Source: Flavobacteriaceae bacterium (lineage in GTDB: Bacteria > Bacteroidota > Bacteroidia > Flavobacteriales > Flavobacteriaceae). Taken from it: a stretch of 64,000 nucleotides of DNA. The stretch covers positions 230,158-294,157 of the forward strand of contig JAITMD010000003.1 of NCBI GenBank assembly GCA_031277535.1, in the 5' to 3' direction. The position numbers were made by a program, and so were the translations under genes. Numbering within the stretch: position 1 is the first letter of the stretch; each line of letters opens with the position of its first letter. Shown here piece after piece: positions 1 through 9,012 of this stretch. A model generated the notes under the pieces. It saw nothing but the letters and a program-made list of their open reading frames with translations, did no database searches and was not told where the DNA came from.

Positions 1-1401
1 GGACAAAAAGTAGGAATTGATATTGAAGAATTAAACTTGCCAATTGATATTGACGCTTTCTATGGCTATAATCTGATGACTCGTTTTTTAGAAAAAGCTG
101 GATCGTTGCGTGATGAAGAAGAGGATAGCAAAGCATTGGTGTATTATCAAATTGCTAAAAAAATAGGAAAAGCTACGTATCCAAAGCTTCAGTTATTTTT
201 AAAAGAAGGTAAAGGAGATAAAATAAATAATAATGCACATGGGTTTGCCATGTTGTGTAATAATTTGGGAATTGCAATTCGAAACGTAGAAATGCTGACA
301 GAAGGGGATTATAAGAATGAAGATTGTGAGTTGGCTTTGCGTTTGCATCAAGAAGGATATGATTATTCGCCTTTTTGGGAGAATTTGGATAGCGGAATGC
401 GTATTGCTGAAGCTATGGAAGAATATGATGTGGTGATTCGCTATGGAGAAGAATTGCTAACATATTACGATGCGTATTCTAATTCATGGATGGTTATTAA
501 GAATCGTTTGTTGGAAAATTTGATTCACGCTGATCGATATGAAGAGGCAGAAGTGTTTTTTCAAGAGTTGAGAAAAGGATTTGAAAAATCGGGTGTTGAG
601 AATGAAGATGTGGTAAGAGAGATGATAGAGGCTGCAGCCAATATACTTACCTATGTTCGCTATCAAAAGAAAGAATTTCAAAAAACAATTGATATGACAG
701 AAGATTTCTTTGCTAATCCAATTTACTTTGATTTGAATGATCATGTGGCTTATGTGAATTATTGGTTTAGCTTAGGATGGTCTTATCATGGGTTGAATAA
801 TAGTGTAAAGGCACAAGAATTCTTTGACTTGTTAAAAGAACGCTACGATGGAGGAGAGGATTATCAAGCAACAGTAGATCGTATTCCGGAAGAATATACC
901 ATGGAGAAAAAGGATAGGGAAGCTTTCCAACGCTTACACAGCTATTTGAAAAAAGAGGTGAGTAATGAAGTAGATTTTTCTTTGACAACTAAAAATGGTA
1001 CAAATGAACGGCATATAGAGCAGTTGGTTCAAATGGTTTGTGGACAAGAGGTAGAGTCTACTTCTATTTGGTTTACAGATAGTTTGTATGTAAAAATGGT
1101 TAATCGTCACGAAACAGATAGTGAAACTGGAGAGCGATTTGATTGGTTAGTGGATGTTTACTTACCAGAAGAACATGTTACTATTCGATATGATTTGATT
1201 GAGAGTGAAGAAGTTGAAAAAAGTCTTTTTGGAATGATACGAAAAAAAGTACGCAAGAAAGAAATGTATGTTTTCTTTTATCACTACGAAGAGGGTTCTG
1301 ATGAAGCTAAAGGATATGTAGATTTTGAAGAAGAAGAAAAGCATTATAAAAACTTAGCCCAAAGCTACTGGAACTGGTTAATGAATAAAGGAATAGCATA
1401 A
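1..1401 (+). CDS. Helical-repeat (TPR-like) protein, 5' end outside window
   Basis: The frame is open from the first base, so the gene starts upstream of the window; the TTG at 37 is not a convincing start. The visible 466 residues are rich in paired amphipathic helices of TPR type (for example around residues 25-60, 140-200 and 230-290 of the visible part), followed by an acidic and basic C-terminal region of mixed strand and helix. No membrane segment or catalytic motif is seen. A strong terminator follows at once. The function is not recognised; TPR-like repeats usually mediate protein contacts. Confidence 0.75.
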   Translation, partial: GQKVGIDIEELNLPIDIDAFYGYNLMTRFLEKAGSLRDEEEDSKALVYYQIAKKIGKATYPKLQLFLKEGKGDKINNNAHGFAMLCNNLGIAIRNVEMLTEGDYKNEDCELALRLHQEGYDYSPFWENLDSGMRIAEAMEEYDVVIRYGEELLTYYDAYSNSWMVIKNRLLENLIHADRYEEAEVFFQELRKGFEKSGVENEDVVREMIEAAANILTYVRYQKKEFQKTIDMTEDFFANPIYFDLNDHVAYVNYWFSLGWSYHGLNNSVKAQEFFDLLKERYDGGEDYQATVDRIPEEYTMEKKDREAFQRLHSYLKKEVSNEVDFSLTTKNGTNERHIEQLVQMVCGQEVESTSIWFTDSLYVKMVNRHETDSETGERFDWLVDVYLPEEHVTIRYDLIESEEVEKSLFGMIRKKVRKKEMYVFFYHYEEGSDEAKGYVDFEEEEKHYKNLAQSYWNWLMNKGIA

Positions 1402-1450
1402 GGGATAGAGTAAATAATACCATTTTTATTTAACAGATGGTTGAATAATA

Positions 1451-1494
1451 AAAAACGATGAAGTGAAAAGATTTTTTACTTCATCGTTTTTTTT
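1451..1494 (+). terminator. Rho-independent terminator
   Basis: Left arm 1451-1464 (AAAAACGATGAAGT) pairs with 1478-1491, and the loop can pair further (AAAA with TTTT). The T run follows directly. It ends the helical-repeat gene. Confidence 0.85.
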
Positions 1495-2014
1495 ATACTT
1501 ATTTATGGTGTTTATTATATTTAACTTTTACATTTTTATATTGTTTAATTATGTTATTTATTTGATTTATTCTTAGTTTATGTTGTTTTGTTTTATTTTT
1601 ATTATTTTTTTTTAGTAAAAATACTACTGATGTAAATTCTCAAAATGAGTATTTTTTGTGTTAATAGTTTATTTATATGTGACTTTATATTGATTGAGTT
1701 GTCTTAAAATTAAAAGAATGCGAAATATTAAGTTTTGATTAAGTTGTTTTTGAAGAGGAACAAGTTTTTTGTAAATCACATAAAATGAATATAAAAAGCT
1801 TATTTGCTTTAAAAATGCGAAATCTAAACTAAAAACTAAAAACAGTATTCTTTGTGCTATTAATTGACAGTTATTAATTTCTTGTTTTTTTATGTTTTTT
1901 TAATATTAAAACCAAATAATTAAGCTTAAAAACAAAATAATTAAGATGTTGTTGATTAGTTTTTAGTCCAAAATTAGTATTGTTAAAGTTTTTTTAGTTA
2001 TTGAGAATTTGTGA
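1495..2014. other. AT-rich intergenic stretch without a recognised gene
   Basis: About 520 bases of very AT-rich sequence between a terminator and the promoter-like box at 2015. Every frame is broken by stops. I see no RNA gene or mobile-element end in it. Confidence 0.6.
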
Positions 2015-2022
2015 TATTTTTG
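2015..2022 (+). promoter_or_regulatory. Promoter -7 box (TATTTTTG)
   Basis: Exact match to the Bacteroidota -7 consensus TAnnTTTG. No good TTG -33 element lies at the usual distance. If used, it gives a leader of about 150 nt that contains the inverted repeats at 2062-2148. Confidence 0.45.
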
Positions 2023-2061
2023 CCGTGCTTTTTAAAATAGAAGAATAAAAAACACATATTT

Positions 2062-2148
2062 CTTCTGCTGTCCCCAAATCCTATAAAGCAATTCCTAACG
2101 AAAGTTGGGTTAGTTCGTTGACTTCATTTGATTTAGGGAAAACAGAAG
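2062..2148 (+). promoter_or_regulatory. Potentially structured 5' leader upstream of an AraC-type regulator
   Basis: Nested complementary segments are visible: 2062-2067 (CTTCTG) with 2143-2148 (CAGAAG), and 2073-2080 with 2130-2138 (one bulged A). The inner part offers two exclusive hairpins: CTAAC 2095-2099 with GTTAG 2109-2113, or AACGAA 2097-2102 with TTCGTT 2114-2119. The alternative pairing suggests an RNA switch or attenuator. No known riboswitch class is recognised. Confidence 0.35.
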
Positions 2149-2179
2149 GGATGTATACACCCTACTAATACCTTATATA

Positions 2180-3142
2180 ATGAAAAGTGTTTTTAAAAAT
2201 AGTGATAAACAATTTGAGTTGACAAACTTTCAGCACTTGTTGAAGGTATTGTTAATTGTAATGGTTTTGCACGTTATCTTTTTACTATTAAACGTAAACA
2301 TCCTTTTATCTTTCCTATATGGACCTTTAATTTATTGTTATACTAACAATAAAAGGGATCTAATATTGAACCCATTGAACAATGCCAAGAGTCATTTGTT
2401 GATTGCGGTTGTGGCTATTGCTATTAGTCCTTTTTTAAATGAGTTTACCAAAGGGATTTTCTTTGCTTCTCAAGCATTTGCTTATTCCTATGCTATTTAC
2501 AATCGTATTAACGATGGAGAGAAAAGAGAATACAGCAACTTAGTATTTAGTTACATTAGTATAATGGCTATTTTGTTATTTACAAATGCAAGTATTGTAA
2601 CAATCATTGAGTTGACTAACTTCTTTAAGTTTCAACCATTTGTACAAATAAATGTTCTTGCCGTTGTTGGAGCAATGTTGTATGTGATTTTTACAGCCAT
2701 TAGTTTAAATGAGTACAGCAGAAAATTAGAAAGATTGGAAGCTGTGGTAATGGCTTTTGAAGAAGAAGATGAGACTATTGTAATCAATAAGGTGGCATTG
2801 ACACAAAAAGAGGTTGTGGAGAAGTTGGCAACGTTTTTTGAAGAAGAAGACGCTTATTTAGACGCTAACTTTACTTTGGATCGATTGGCTACTCAAATTG
2901 GAGTAGAAAGAGAAGTTGTATCGGAGGTGTTGAATCACAATATGCATTTAAACTATTACCAGGTGTTAGCTAAGTATCGTATTGAACATGCTAAAAAGGT
3001 GATGGGAATAGAAAGAAACTTAACAATTGACGCTATTATGGAAGAATGTGGTTTTAGTTCTAAATCATCGTTTAATAAGTATTTTAAACAGTTTGTAGGA
3101 ACTACACCATCAGTCTATCGAAATTCGTTAGGGGTAATTTAA
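2180..3142 (+). CDS. Membrane-anchored AraC-family transcriptional regulator
   Basis: 320 residues. The first 185 or so contain several hydrophobic helices (about residues 14-50, 65-85, 112-135 and 150-170). A charged linker follows, then a C-terminal AraC-type double helix-turn-helix (residues about 215-315) with the typical second-HTH segment CGFSSKSSFNKYFKQ and G-T-T-P-S-x-Y-R end. Such membrane-plus-HTH18 proteins in Flavobacteriaceae are thought to sense an envelope signal; the ligand is unknown. The next gene, 10 nt downstream, has the same architecture and is probably co-transcribed. Their position ahead of the surface-protein module suggests, but does not show, that they control it. 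Confidence 0.85.
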   Translation: MKSVFKNSDKQFELTNFQHLLKVLLIVMVLHVIFLLLNVNILLSFLYGPLIYCYTNNKRDLILNPLNNAKSHLLIAVVAIAISPFLNEFTKGIFFASQAFAYSYAIYNRINDGEKREYSNLVFSYISIMAILLFTNASIVTIIELTNFFKFQPFVQINVLAVVGAMLYVIFTAISLNEYSRKLERLEAVVMAFEEEDETIVINKVALTQKEVVEKLATFFEEEDAYLDANFTLDRLATQIGVEREVVSEVLNHNMHLNYYQVLAKYRIEHAKKVMGIERNLTIDAIMEECGFSSKSSFNKYFKQFVGTTPSVYRNSLGVI

Positions 3143-3152
3143 AAAGGTCGAT

Positions 3153-4271
3153 ATGATAGATTTCAGTAGTTTTTTCAAGTATTCATATTTGGTGATGATT
3201 GGAATTACTCTTGTTTTTTATAGTAGAGCATTAATCATCAACTTAAAAGTCAGGCAGGATTTTGCTTTTCAAGGAGTAGCAAGGTATTTTCTGTATTTCT
3301 GTATAGGGCATAATTTATATTTGTTTTTAACAGGTAGTATTTTAGGGAAGGAATCTTTTGCTTATGATGGGGAACCATTCTTTTTGTTTTACGGTCCTAT
3401 TCTCTATGTGTTTGTTTGTTTGGTGGATACAGAAAAGAATAAAAAATTAAGATTACAAGATCATTGGATTCATTTTTTGTTAGGAGGTGTGTATGCTGTT
3501 TTGTATTTTTTCTTTGTTCTTTTAGAGAAGTATATTGATAAGGAGTATTTTTATTATTACAATACAATTCTTTTTAATGCAATAGCACTTCAGTTCATAG
3601 GGTATGCTTTGTTTGTGTATTATAAATCTGGTGAGTTAAAGATTTATAGACGATTGAAGTTGATTGTATTTCGCATAGTGGTTGTGTTTTTGTTGATGGG
3701 AATTGTTTATATGGGGGTGCTTGTCCCTACAATTCGATTTGATGTAGAAGAATTTATCCTGTGTTCAATGGCGTTTGTACTGTCAGTTGTTATTTACCAG
3801 TTTTATGTTGTTAGTGAAAAAGAGTTGATTGCAGGAGCTTGGTTGCCAAAAGCAGAAGCAGGTGATAATCAAATAATGTCGTTGCGACCTTTAAAATATG
3901 TAAAGAGTAGTGTTAAGGACACAGATTTATATGGATACCAAGATCGCGTAGAGACTTTTTTAGTTAAAAAAGAACGTTTTCTCGATACGGATTATTCATT
4001 AGATAAATTAGCAAAAGATACAAAGATAAGTAAACATCATATTTCTCAATTATTCTCTACTGTTTACAATAGTAGTTTTACGAAATATGTTAATCGCTTA
4101 AGAGTAATGCATAGCTTGACATTGATAGAACAAGATAATTCGATTTCAATAGGAGAGTTGGGAGCTCAAAGTGGGTTTAATTCAAGAACCTCATTCTTTA
4201 GAGCTTTTAAAGATGTGGTGGGAATGTCTCCATCGGAGTATATACAAAGTATAAAACAACAAGAAGTTTAA
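3153..4271 (+). CDS. Membrane-anchored AraC-family transcriptional regulator
   Basis: 372 residues. About seven hydrophobic segments fill residues 10-225, followed by a soluble linker and an AraC HTH domain at residues about 265-368 (GFNSRTSFFRAFKDVVGMSP, then S-E-Y). It has the same layout as the gene before it but a longer membrane domain, so the pair looks like divergent paralogues rather than a recent duplication. A terminator follows 38 nt after the stop. Confidence 0.87.
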   Translation: MIDFSSFFKYSYLVMIGITLVFYSRALIINLKVRQDFAFQGVARYFLYFCIGHNLYLFLTGSILGKESFAYDGEPFFLFYGPILYVFVCLVDTEKNKKLRLQDHWIHFLLGGVYAVLYFFFVLLEKYIDKEYFYYYNTILFNAIALQFIGYALFVYYKSGELKIYRRLKLIVFRIVVVFLLMGIVYMGVLVPTIRFDVEEFILCSMAFVLSVVIYQFYVVSEKELIAGAWLPKAEAGDNQIMSLRPLKYVKSSVKDTDLYGYQDRVETFLVKKERFLDTDYSLDKLAKDTKISKHHISQLFSTVYNSSFTKYVNRLRVMHSLTLIEQDNSISIGELGAQSGFNSRTSFFRAFKDVVGMSPSEYIQSIKQQEV

Positions 4272-4309
4272 AATAGAAAAACCAAGTTTTTCAAGTAGCC
4301 AGATGAAAA

Positions 4310-4338
4310 GTCATAGTGTAAATACTATGACTTTTTTT
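4310..4338 (+). terminator. Rho-independent terminator
   Basis: GTCATAGT (4310-4317) pairs perfectly with ACTATGAC (4324-4331) around a 6-nt loop and is followed by seven T. It separates the regulator pair from the surface module. Confidence 0.88.
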
Positions 4339-4829
4339 GTTTGTAGATGGAATTCTATTGTAGAAGTTTAAAGTAATGCGTAGGGTACTTCAAAAATAGA
4401 ATACATGATGAGAATTGGGTGTTTTTTATTGTTGTTATTTAGTGTTTGTTGTTTTCATTTTTGCTTACTTCTTGCCTCTTTTTTATGGTAATAAAATAGT
4501 GTATTGAGATCAGAAGTTTTTTATGAATAATAGTGATTCTGGTTGTTTCAATTCGTTTGATAGGCTGTTTTTGGATATGCCAAGAACTATATTTTGATCA
4601 AATGGATTACTTATTTCTTGGTTTAAAGCTCAAAACATCTGATGTGTTCTAATGTGTTGATATGTAGTTTTTTACTTGTGTTTCATTTTATTGGCGAGTA
4701 GTTGTCGCCTATTTATTGCAACGAAAATAGAGTATAAACTACTGAGATTTGCAGTATCACATAAGTAAGATACGCGTATAATATTGTTTAGCGTGTGTGG
4801 CATACAAAAAATTGAATAACTATAAAATT
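4339..4829. other. Long leader/intergenic region before the surface-protein module
   Basis: About 490 bases with no credible gene. Two dyads are visible. One is ATTCTATT 4352-4359 with AATAGAAT 4395-4402, enclosing GAAGT 4363-4367 with ACTTC 4387-4391. The other is GGCGA 4693-4697 with TCGCC 4705-4709. No clean TAnnTTTG box was found close to the start codon, so the promoter of the module is unassigned. Confidence 0.5.
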
Positions 4830-7800
4830 ATGAATAAAAAACTACTTATTAAAGTACTGATGCTTTTGGTATTCTTCCTGGGGGTAGGAAGTAAGTCTTA
4901 TGCACAGTTTTTAATTAACGAGAATTTTAGAGGAAAATTAATTGACCCTAAAAATAATATTGCTTATGGGGGAAAAGCTTATTTGACAGCGGCTGATTCT
5001 GGAAGTAAAGATAAGGATGGGGAAGGTTGGTTACGTTTAACTACTAATGAAGGAAATCAAACAGGATATGCTTTTATTGATCAAGCATTTTCTTCAAAGA
5101 ATGGTGTATTCGTTGACTTCGAATTTAAATCTTGGGGAGGTAATGGAGCGGATGGTATTGCTGTATTCCTATTTGATGGAAGTATATCAAAAGACAAATT
5201 TAAAACTGGAGCTTTTGGAGGAGCTTTAGGGTATAGTGCTGATGAATCTTCATATGGATTAACAGGAGGTTATTTAGGATTAGGGTTAGATGAATTTGGT
5301 AATTTTTTAGGAAATGCTAATGGGAAACAAGGAAATTTGAACAGAACTCAGAATACAATATCCTTGAGAGGAAAAACTGTGACTAATAATAGTCTTGGAT
5401 TTAGCGTTAATGCAAAGACAAGTAATTTGTATTTAGCACATTCACAAGTAGAAAGTGCAAAACATGGTGCTTCACGTGTAGATAGTGGTTCAAGTACACG
5501 TCCAATAGATACAGATTATTATCGTCGTGTACAGATTGAAATGAATGAAGTAGTGAACGATAAAAATGCAACTGTTTATCGTATTCAAGTACGTTGGGCT
5601 GTTAAGCCAGGTGGTCAGTTTTATGATTTGTTCTCATATGATTATACTGAAAAACCATATAATACTTTTAAGTTAGGATTTGCTGCATCTACTGGGGGAC
5701 AGAATAACTATCATGAGATTCGTAATCTATTTGCTACTACACCAGGAGGTGTTGTGATAGAGAAGGTTGCCGATAAATCTATGGTGAACGTTAATGATGA
5801 TTTGACTTATACTATTAATTTGAAAGGACAAAATGTAAAGAATTTAACTTTTACAATTAATGATGAATTAGATGCCATTAAAGATTATTTTAAAGTAGAG
5901 TCTATAGAATTTAAAAATAATGGTAATGAATCTACTTCTACTTTTAAAGCAGGAAGTAAGGAATTGAAAAATATTGGTGTAACCTTAACAAGATTAGGTA
6001 CTGTATCTTTTGTAATCAAAGGAAAAGTATTAAAAGCACCAAATAATACTATTTTAGTTAATACAGCTGTTATTAATAAATCTACGTTGCCAAGTGATAT
6101 TCAAAAATTGGTGAGTGATGATCAATTAACATCATCTACTTCAACACAAGTTGTAGATCCTAATTTCTGTGGATGCCCTGAAGGAGCAAAACAAATGGTT
6201 AGTGGAACGAATGATGTAACAATAAATAGTGGCGATGTATATTGTGTGACAGGAAGTGTATCTATTAAATCGTTAACTATTAATAAAGGTGGTGCTGTAT
6301 ATGTACAATCAGGTGCAAAACTTAGTATCACAGGAAATTATAAACAAGACGGTGGTATAGTTAGTATATGTCCATTTGGAGGAGTCTCTATAACAGGTAG
6401 TGCTACATTTGGAATTAAAGATGGAGGTGAAGCTAAATTGGTATTAAAAGAAAATGCTTATTTCTCTGTAACAGGATCTTTAACACATAATGACCCTGGC
6501 AATGGAAAAGCCGTTTATGAGATGTCTGGCAATTCATTTATAGAGGTATGTGGTACTTATTCACAAGCGCAAACAAGATATCCTTCAGTAGAATATAAAG
6601 GAACAGGTGATGAGCTTGCTTATTTTATTAATAAAACTGCAGTAAGTGGAGCTGTTGGTTCTACTATTTCAAGTTCAGATAAAATTGCTTGGTTAGCTTT
6701 TCAGACACCTGCCCATATTACGCCAGGTAAAGCACTTTATTGTGCAGATGCAAAACCAACAAATTGTGCATATTGGCCAAAAGGGTTGAATCCAAATTAT
6801 GGACAATGTAATCAAGTTGAGGAGTTAATTGATAGAACAGAGCCTGTAGGACCAGATTTCTGTGATAATGAAGGAGATAAGTTTATATCTGGATTTCACT
6901 CATCTATTATTAAGACAGCTACAGGATTTGAAGTGTTTGGAGAAAATATGATGCCTAAAGGAGGAAGTGGAAATGATTACCTAGTACCAACTGCTTTAAC
7001 TTTTAAAAATGGATTCAATTATTTTGGAAGCCCATTAATGGCAACTATGGGATCACATTATTTTAATAACAATCAAAACTTCTTATTGACTACAGGTGGA
7101 TTGTATGTGTGGGGAAGTAGAGGCTGGGGAAGTGGTAACCAAACTTATTCTGTTTTAGATCGAGAGTTGGTTAAAACGACTGAGTTTCAACAAATGAATT
7201 TACCTACAGGTATTACTTCTGATAAAGTGCGTAATATGACAGCGTCACATATGGTTTTGGCTTTATTGTTAAAAGATGGTCGTATTATGATAAATGGAGC
7301 TAATCCATTAATGTATGGAGATGGAACATCTGCATTAAATGGAAATTGGCATACTGTAAGTACTGGACCTAACGCAAGTTTGAGTAATGTTGAGTTAGTG
7401 AGAGTACATGCAAATGGAGGATTAGCCTTAACTAAAGATGGAAAATTATATGGTTGGGGATCTGTTGTTTATAATGGTGTAAGTAGAAGTAACAGTACTT
7501 ATGTGAAAGAGGTGACATTACCATCTGAATTAAAAGGAATAGGAATTAGTAGTATAGCTCTTACTGGTAACTCTGATAGTGGGAAAAGTATATTAACATA
7601 CTTTGTTTTAGGTAAGAATGGTAAAGTATATTCTATTGGTGATAATGACACGGGGCAATTAGGACAAGGAGTAACGACTCCATCTGTAAGTAATTGGGGA
7701 ATTGTAAAGACAGAGGAAATATTAGTTGATGGTAGTAAAAAGGTATCTGATTTATCTAATATTCAATATTTAAATGGTCAAGATCATGCTTCATATGGTA

Positions 7801-8981
7801 CGGCAGCAGCAGCTATTGATACAGCTGGAAAAGTGTTTTTCTGGGGAGATAACAATAGAGCAATGCTTGGACAACCCTCAACGGTAGGACGTATATACTA
7901 TGCATTACAACCACAAGGATTAGCTTTAGATAGAAAAGCCGTGTATGTAGAAGTTGGTGGTCATACAAGTATGATAGTTAATGATAAAAATAAGTATTGT
8001 TATGTAGGACATAAAGTAAATGGTAGTATGGGAGATGGTACTGATATTGATGGAGATATACATTCTTTTGATTGTGATGGAACGGCAGAAGTTGATAGTA
8101 TGTGTGGGATTTTACCTATTACAAGTATGAAGATTGAGAAAAAAGGTGTTTATGTAGATAAAGATAAGAATGGGAAAGTAAATGAAGGAGATGAAGTTCA
8201 TTACACTTTTGTTGTTACTAATACTGGAAACACAATTTTAAAGAATATTACAATCACTGATGATAAAGTGAAAGTTGAAGGAAAAGCGATTGATTTAAAT
8301 AAGAATGAAATTAATGATAAAGCGTTTACTGCCGCTTATATTATCACTCAGAAAGATATCGAAAGAGGAGGGGTATTAAATATAGCTACAGGAAATGGAG
8401 AAGGAGAAAAAGGTGGAAAAGTAACAACTACTACTATAGATCCTAATCCAAATAAACCAAAACCAACAGATCCAAATTATCCAATAGATTCAAGATATCC
8501 AGAGGATAATGATAAGTATAAAAATTGTTTAGACTGTACAGTAACACTTTTAGAACAACAACCTTCTATTACTTTAGTGAAAGTGGGTGTTGTAGATGAA
8601 GATGCTGTTACAACAGCAGGAAATGGAGTAATCAACTATACGTTTACGATTACAAATACAGGAAACGTATCCTTGACTTTAAAAGACTTTAAAGATTCTA
8701 AAATTACAGGTTTTGCTCCTGTATTTAAACAAGGAGAAGGAACAGGTAGTTTAGAAGTAGGAAAAACTTGGACAGCAACTGCAACATATACGATTACGGA
8801 TGCGGATGTAGATGCAGAAAAAGTAGAGAACAGAGCTGAAGTAACAGGAACTGCTCCTAAAGGTAAAACAACGAAAGCGGAGTCAAAAGATGAGAAAGGG
8901 TTTGATAAACCAACAATCACTCCAGTAGAAGGCGGTGGGCCTGTAATTACAAATCCACATATATATCACAAAGTACAATAA
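4830..8981 (+). CDS. Giant exported lectin/RCC1/DUF11 mosaic surface protein
   Basis: The ATG at 4830 is chosen over an upstream GTG (4797) because it opens a normal signal peptide ending SKSYAQ; this gives 1383 residues. In order: an L-type-lectin-like beta-sandwich (about 27-300, with NGADGIAVFLFDG); a DUF11-like segment (about 305-430); a Cys-containing right-handed-repeat-like stretch (about 445-640); RCC1-type propeller repeats (about 750-1060; LYVWGS, LYGWGS, VFFWGDN); and two DUF11/DUF7507-like Ig repeats with YTFVVTNTGNT and YTFTITNTGNV (about 1098-1357). The protein ends GGGPVITNPHIYHKVQ. No T9SS type A or B sorting domain is visible. It heads a five-gene unit, 31 nt before the next gene. 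Adhesion or glycan binding is inferred from the domains only. Confidence 0.85.
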   Translation: MNKKLLIKVLMLLVFFLGVGSKSYAQFLINENFRGKLIDPKNNIAYGGKAYLTAADSGSKDKDGEGWLRLTTNEGNQTGYAFIDQAFSSKNGVFVDFEFKSWGGNGADGIAVFLFDGSISKDKFKTGAFGGALGYSADESSYGLTGGYLGLGLDEFGNFLGNANGKQGNLNRTQNTISLRGKTVTNNSLGFSVNAKTSNLYLAHSQVESAKHGASRVDSGSSTRPIDTDYYRRVQIEMNEVVNDKNATVYRIQVRWAVKPGGQFYDLFSYDYTEKPYNTFKLGFAASTGGQNNYHEIRNLFATTPGGVVIEKVADKSMVNVNDDLTYTINLKGQNVKNLTFTINDELDAIKDYFKVESIEFKNNGNESTSTFKAGSKELKNIGVTLTRLGTVSFVIKGKVLKAPNNTILVNTAVINKSTLPSDIQKLVSDDQLTSSTSTQVVDPNFCGCPEGAKQMVSGTNDVTINSGDVYCVTGSVSIKSLTINKGGAVYVQSGAKLSITGNYKQDGGIVSICPFGGVSITGSATFGIKDGGEAKLVLKENAYFSVTGSLTHNDPGNGKAVYEMSGNSFIEVCGTYSQAQTRYPSVEYKGTGDELAYFINKTAVSGAVGSTISSSDKIAWLAFQTPAHITPGKALYCADAKPTNCAYWPKGLNPNYGQCNQVEELIDRTEPVGPDFCDNEGDKFISGFHSSIIKTATGFEVFGENMMPKGGSGNDYLVPTALTFKNGFNYFGSPLMATMGSHYFNNNQNFLLTTGGLYVWGSRGWGSGNQTYSVLDRELVKTTEFQQMNLPTGITSDKVRNMTASHMVLALLLKDGRIMINGANPLMYGDGTSALNGNWHTVSTGPNASLSNVELVRVHANGGLALTKDGKLYGWGSVVYNGVSRSNSTYVKEVTLPSELKGIGISSIALTGNSDSGKSILTYFVLGKNGKVYSIGDNDTGQLGQGVTTPSVSNWGIVKTEEILVDGSKKVSDLSNIQYLNGQDHASYGTAAAAIDTAGKVFFWGDNNRAMLGQPSTVGRIYYALQPQGLALDRKAVYVEVGGHTSMIVNDKNKYCYVGHKVNGSMGDGTDIDGDIHSFDCDGTAEVDSMCGILPITSMKIEKKGVYVDKDKNGKVNEGDEVHYTFVVTNTGNTILKNITITDDKVKVEGKAIDLNKNEINDKAFTAAYIITQKDIERGGVLNIATGNGEGEKGGKVTTTTIDPNPNKPKPTDPNYPIDSRYPEDNDKYKNCLDCTVTLLEQQPSITLVKVGVVDEDAVTTAGNGVINYTFTITNTGNVSLTLKDFKDSKITGFAPVFKQGEGTGSLEVGKTWTATATYTITDADVDAEKVENRAEVTGTAPKGKTTKAESKDEKGFDKPTITPVEGGGPVITNPHIYHKVQ

Positions 8982-9012
8982 ACAAGACGTTAAAGACACA
9001 AAACATACAATT

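Noticed and set aside
4797..4829. GTG at 4797 as start of the lectin-like protein
   Set aside because: It would place eleven unrelated residues before a normal signal peptide that begins at the ATG at 4830.
8636..8920. 94-codon minus-strand frame at the 3' end of the lectin-like gene
   Set aside because: Antisense of DUF11-type repeats with Val/Ser/Thr bias; no independent evidence.
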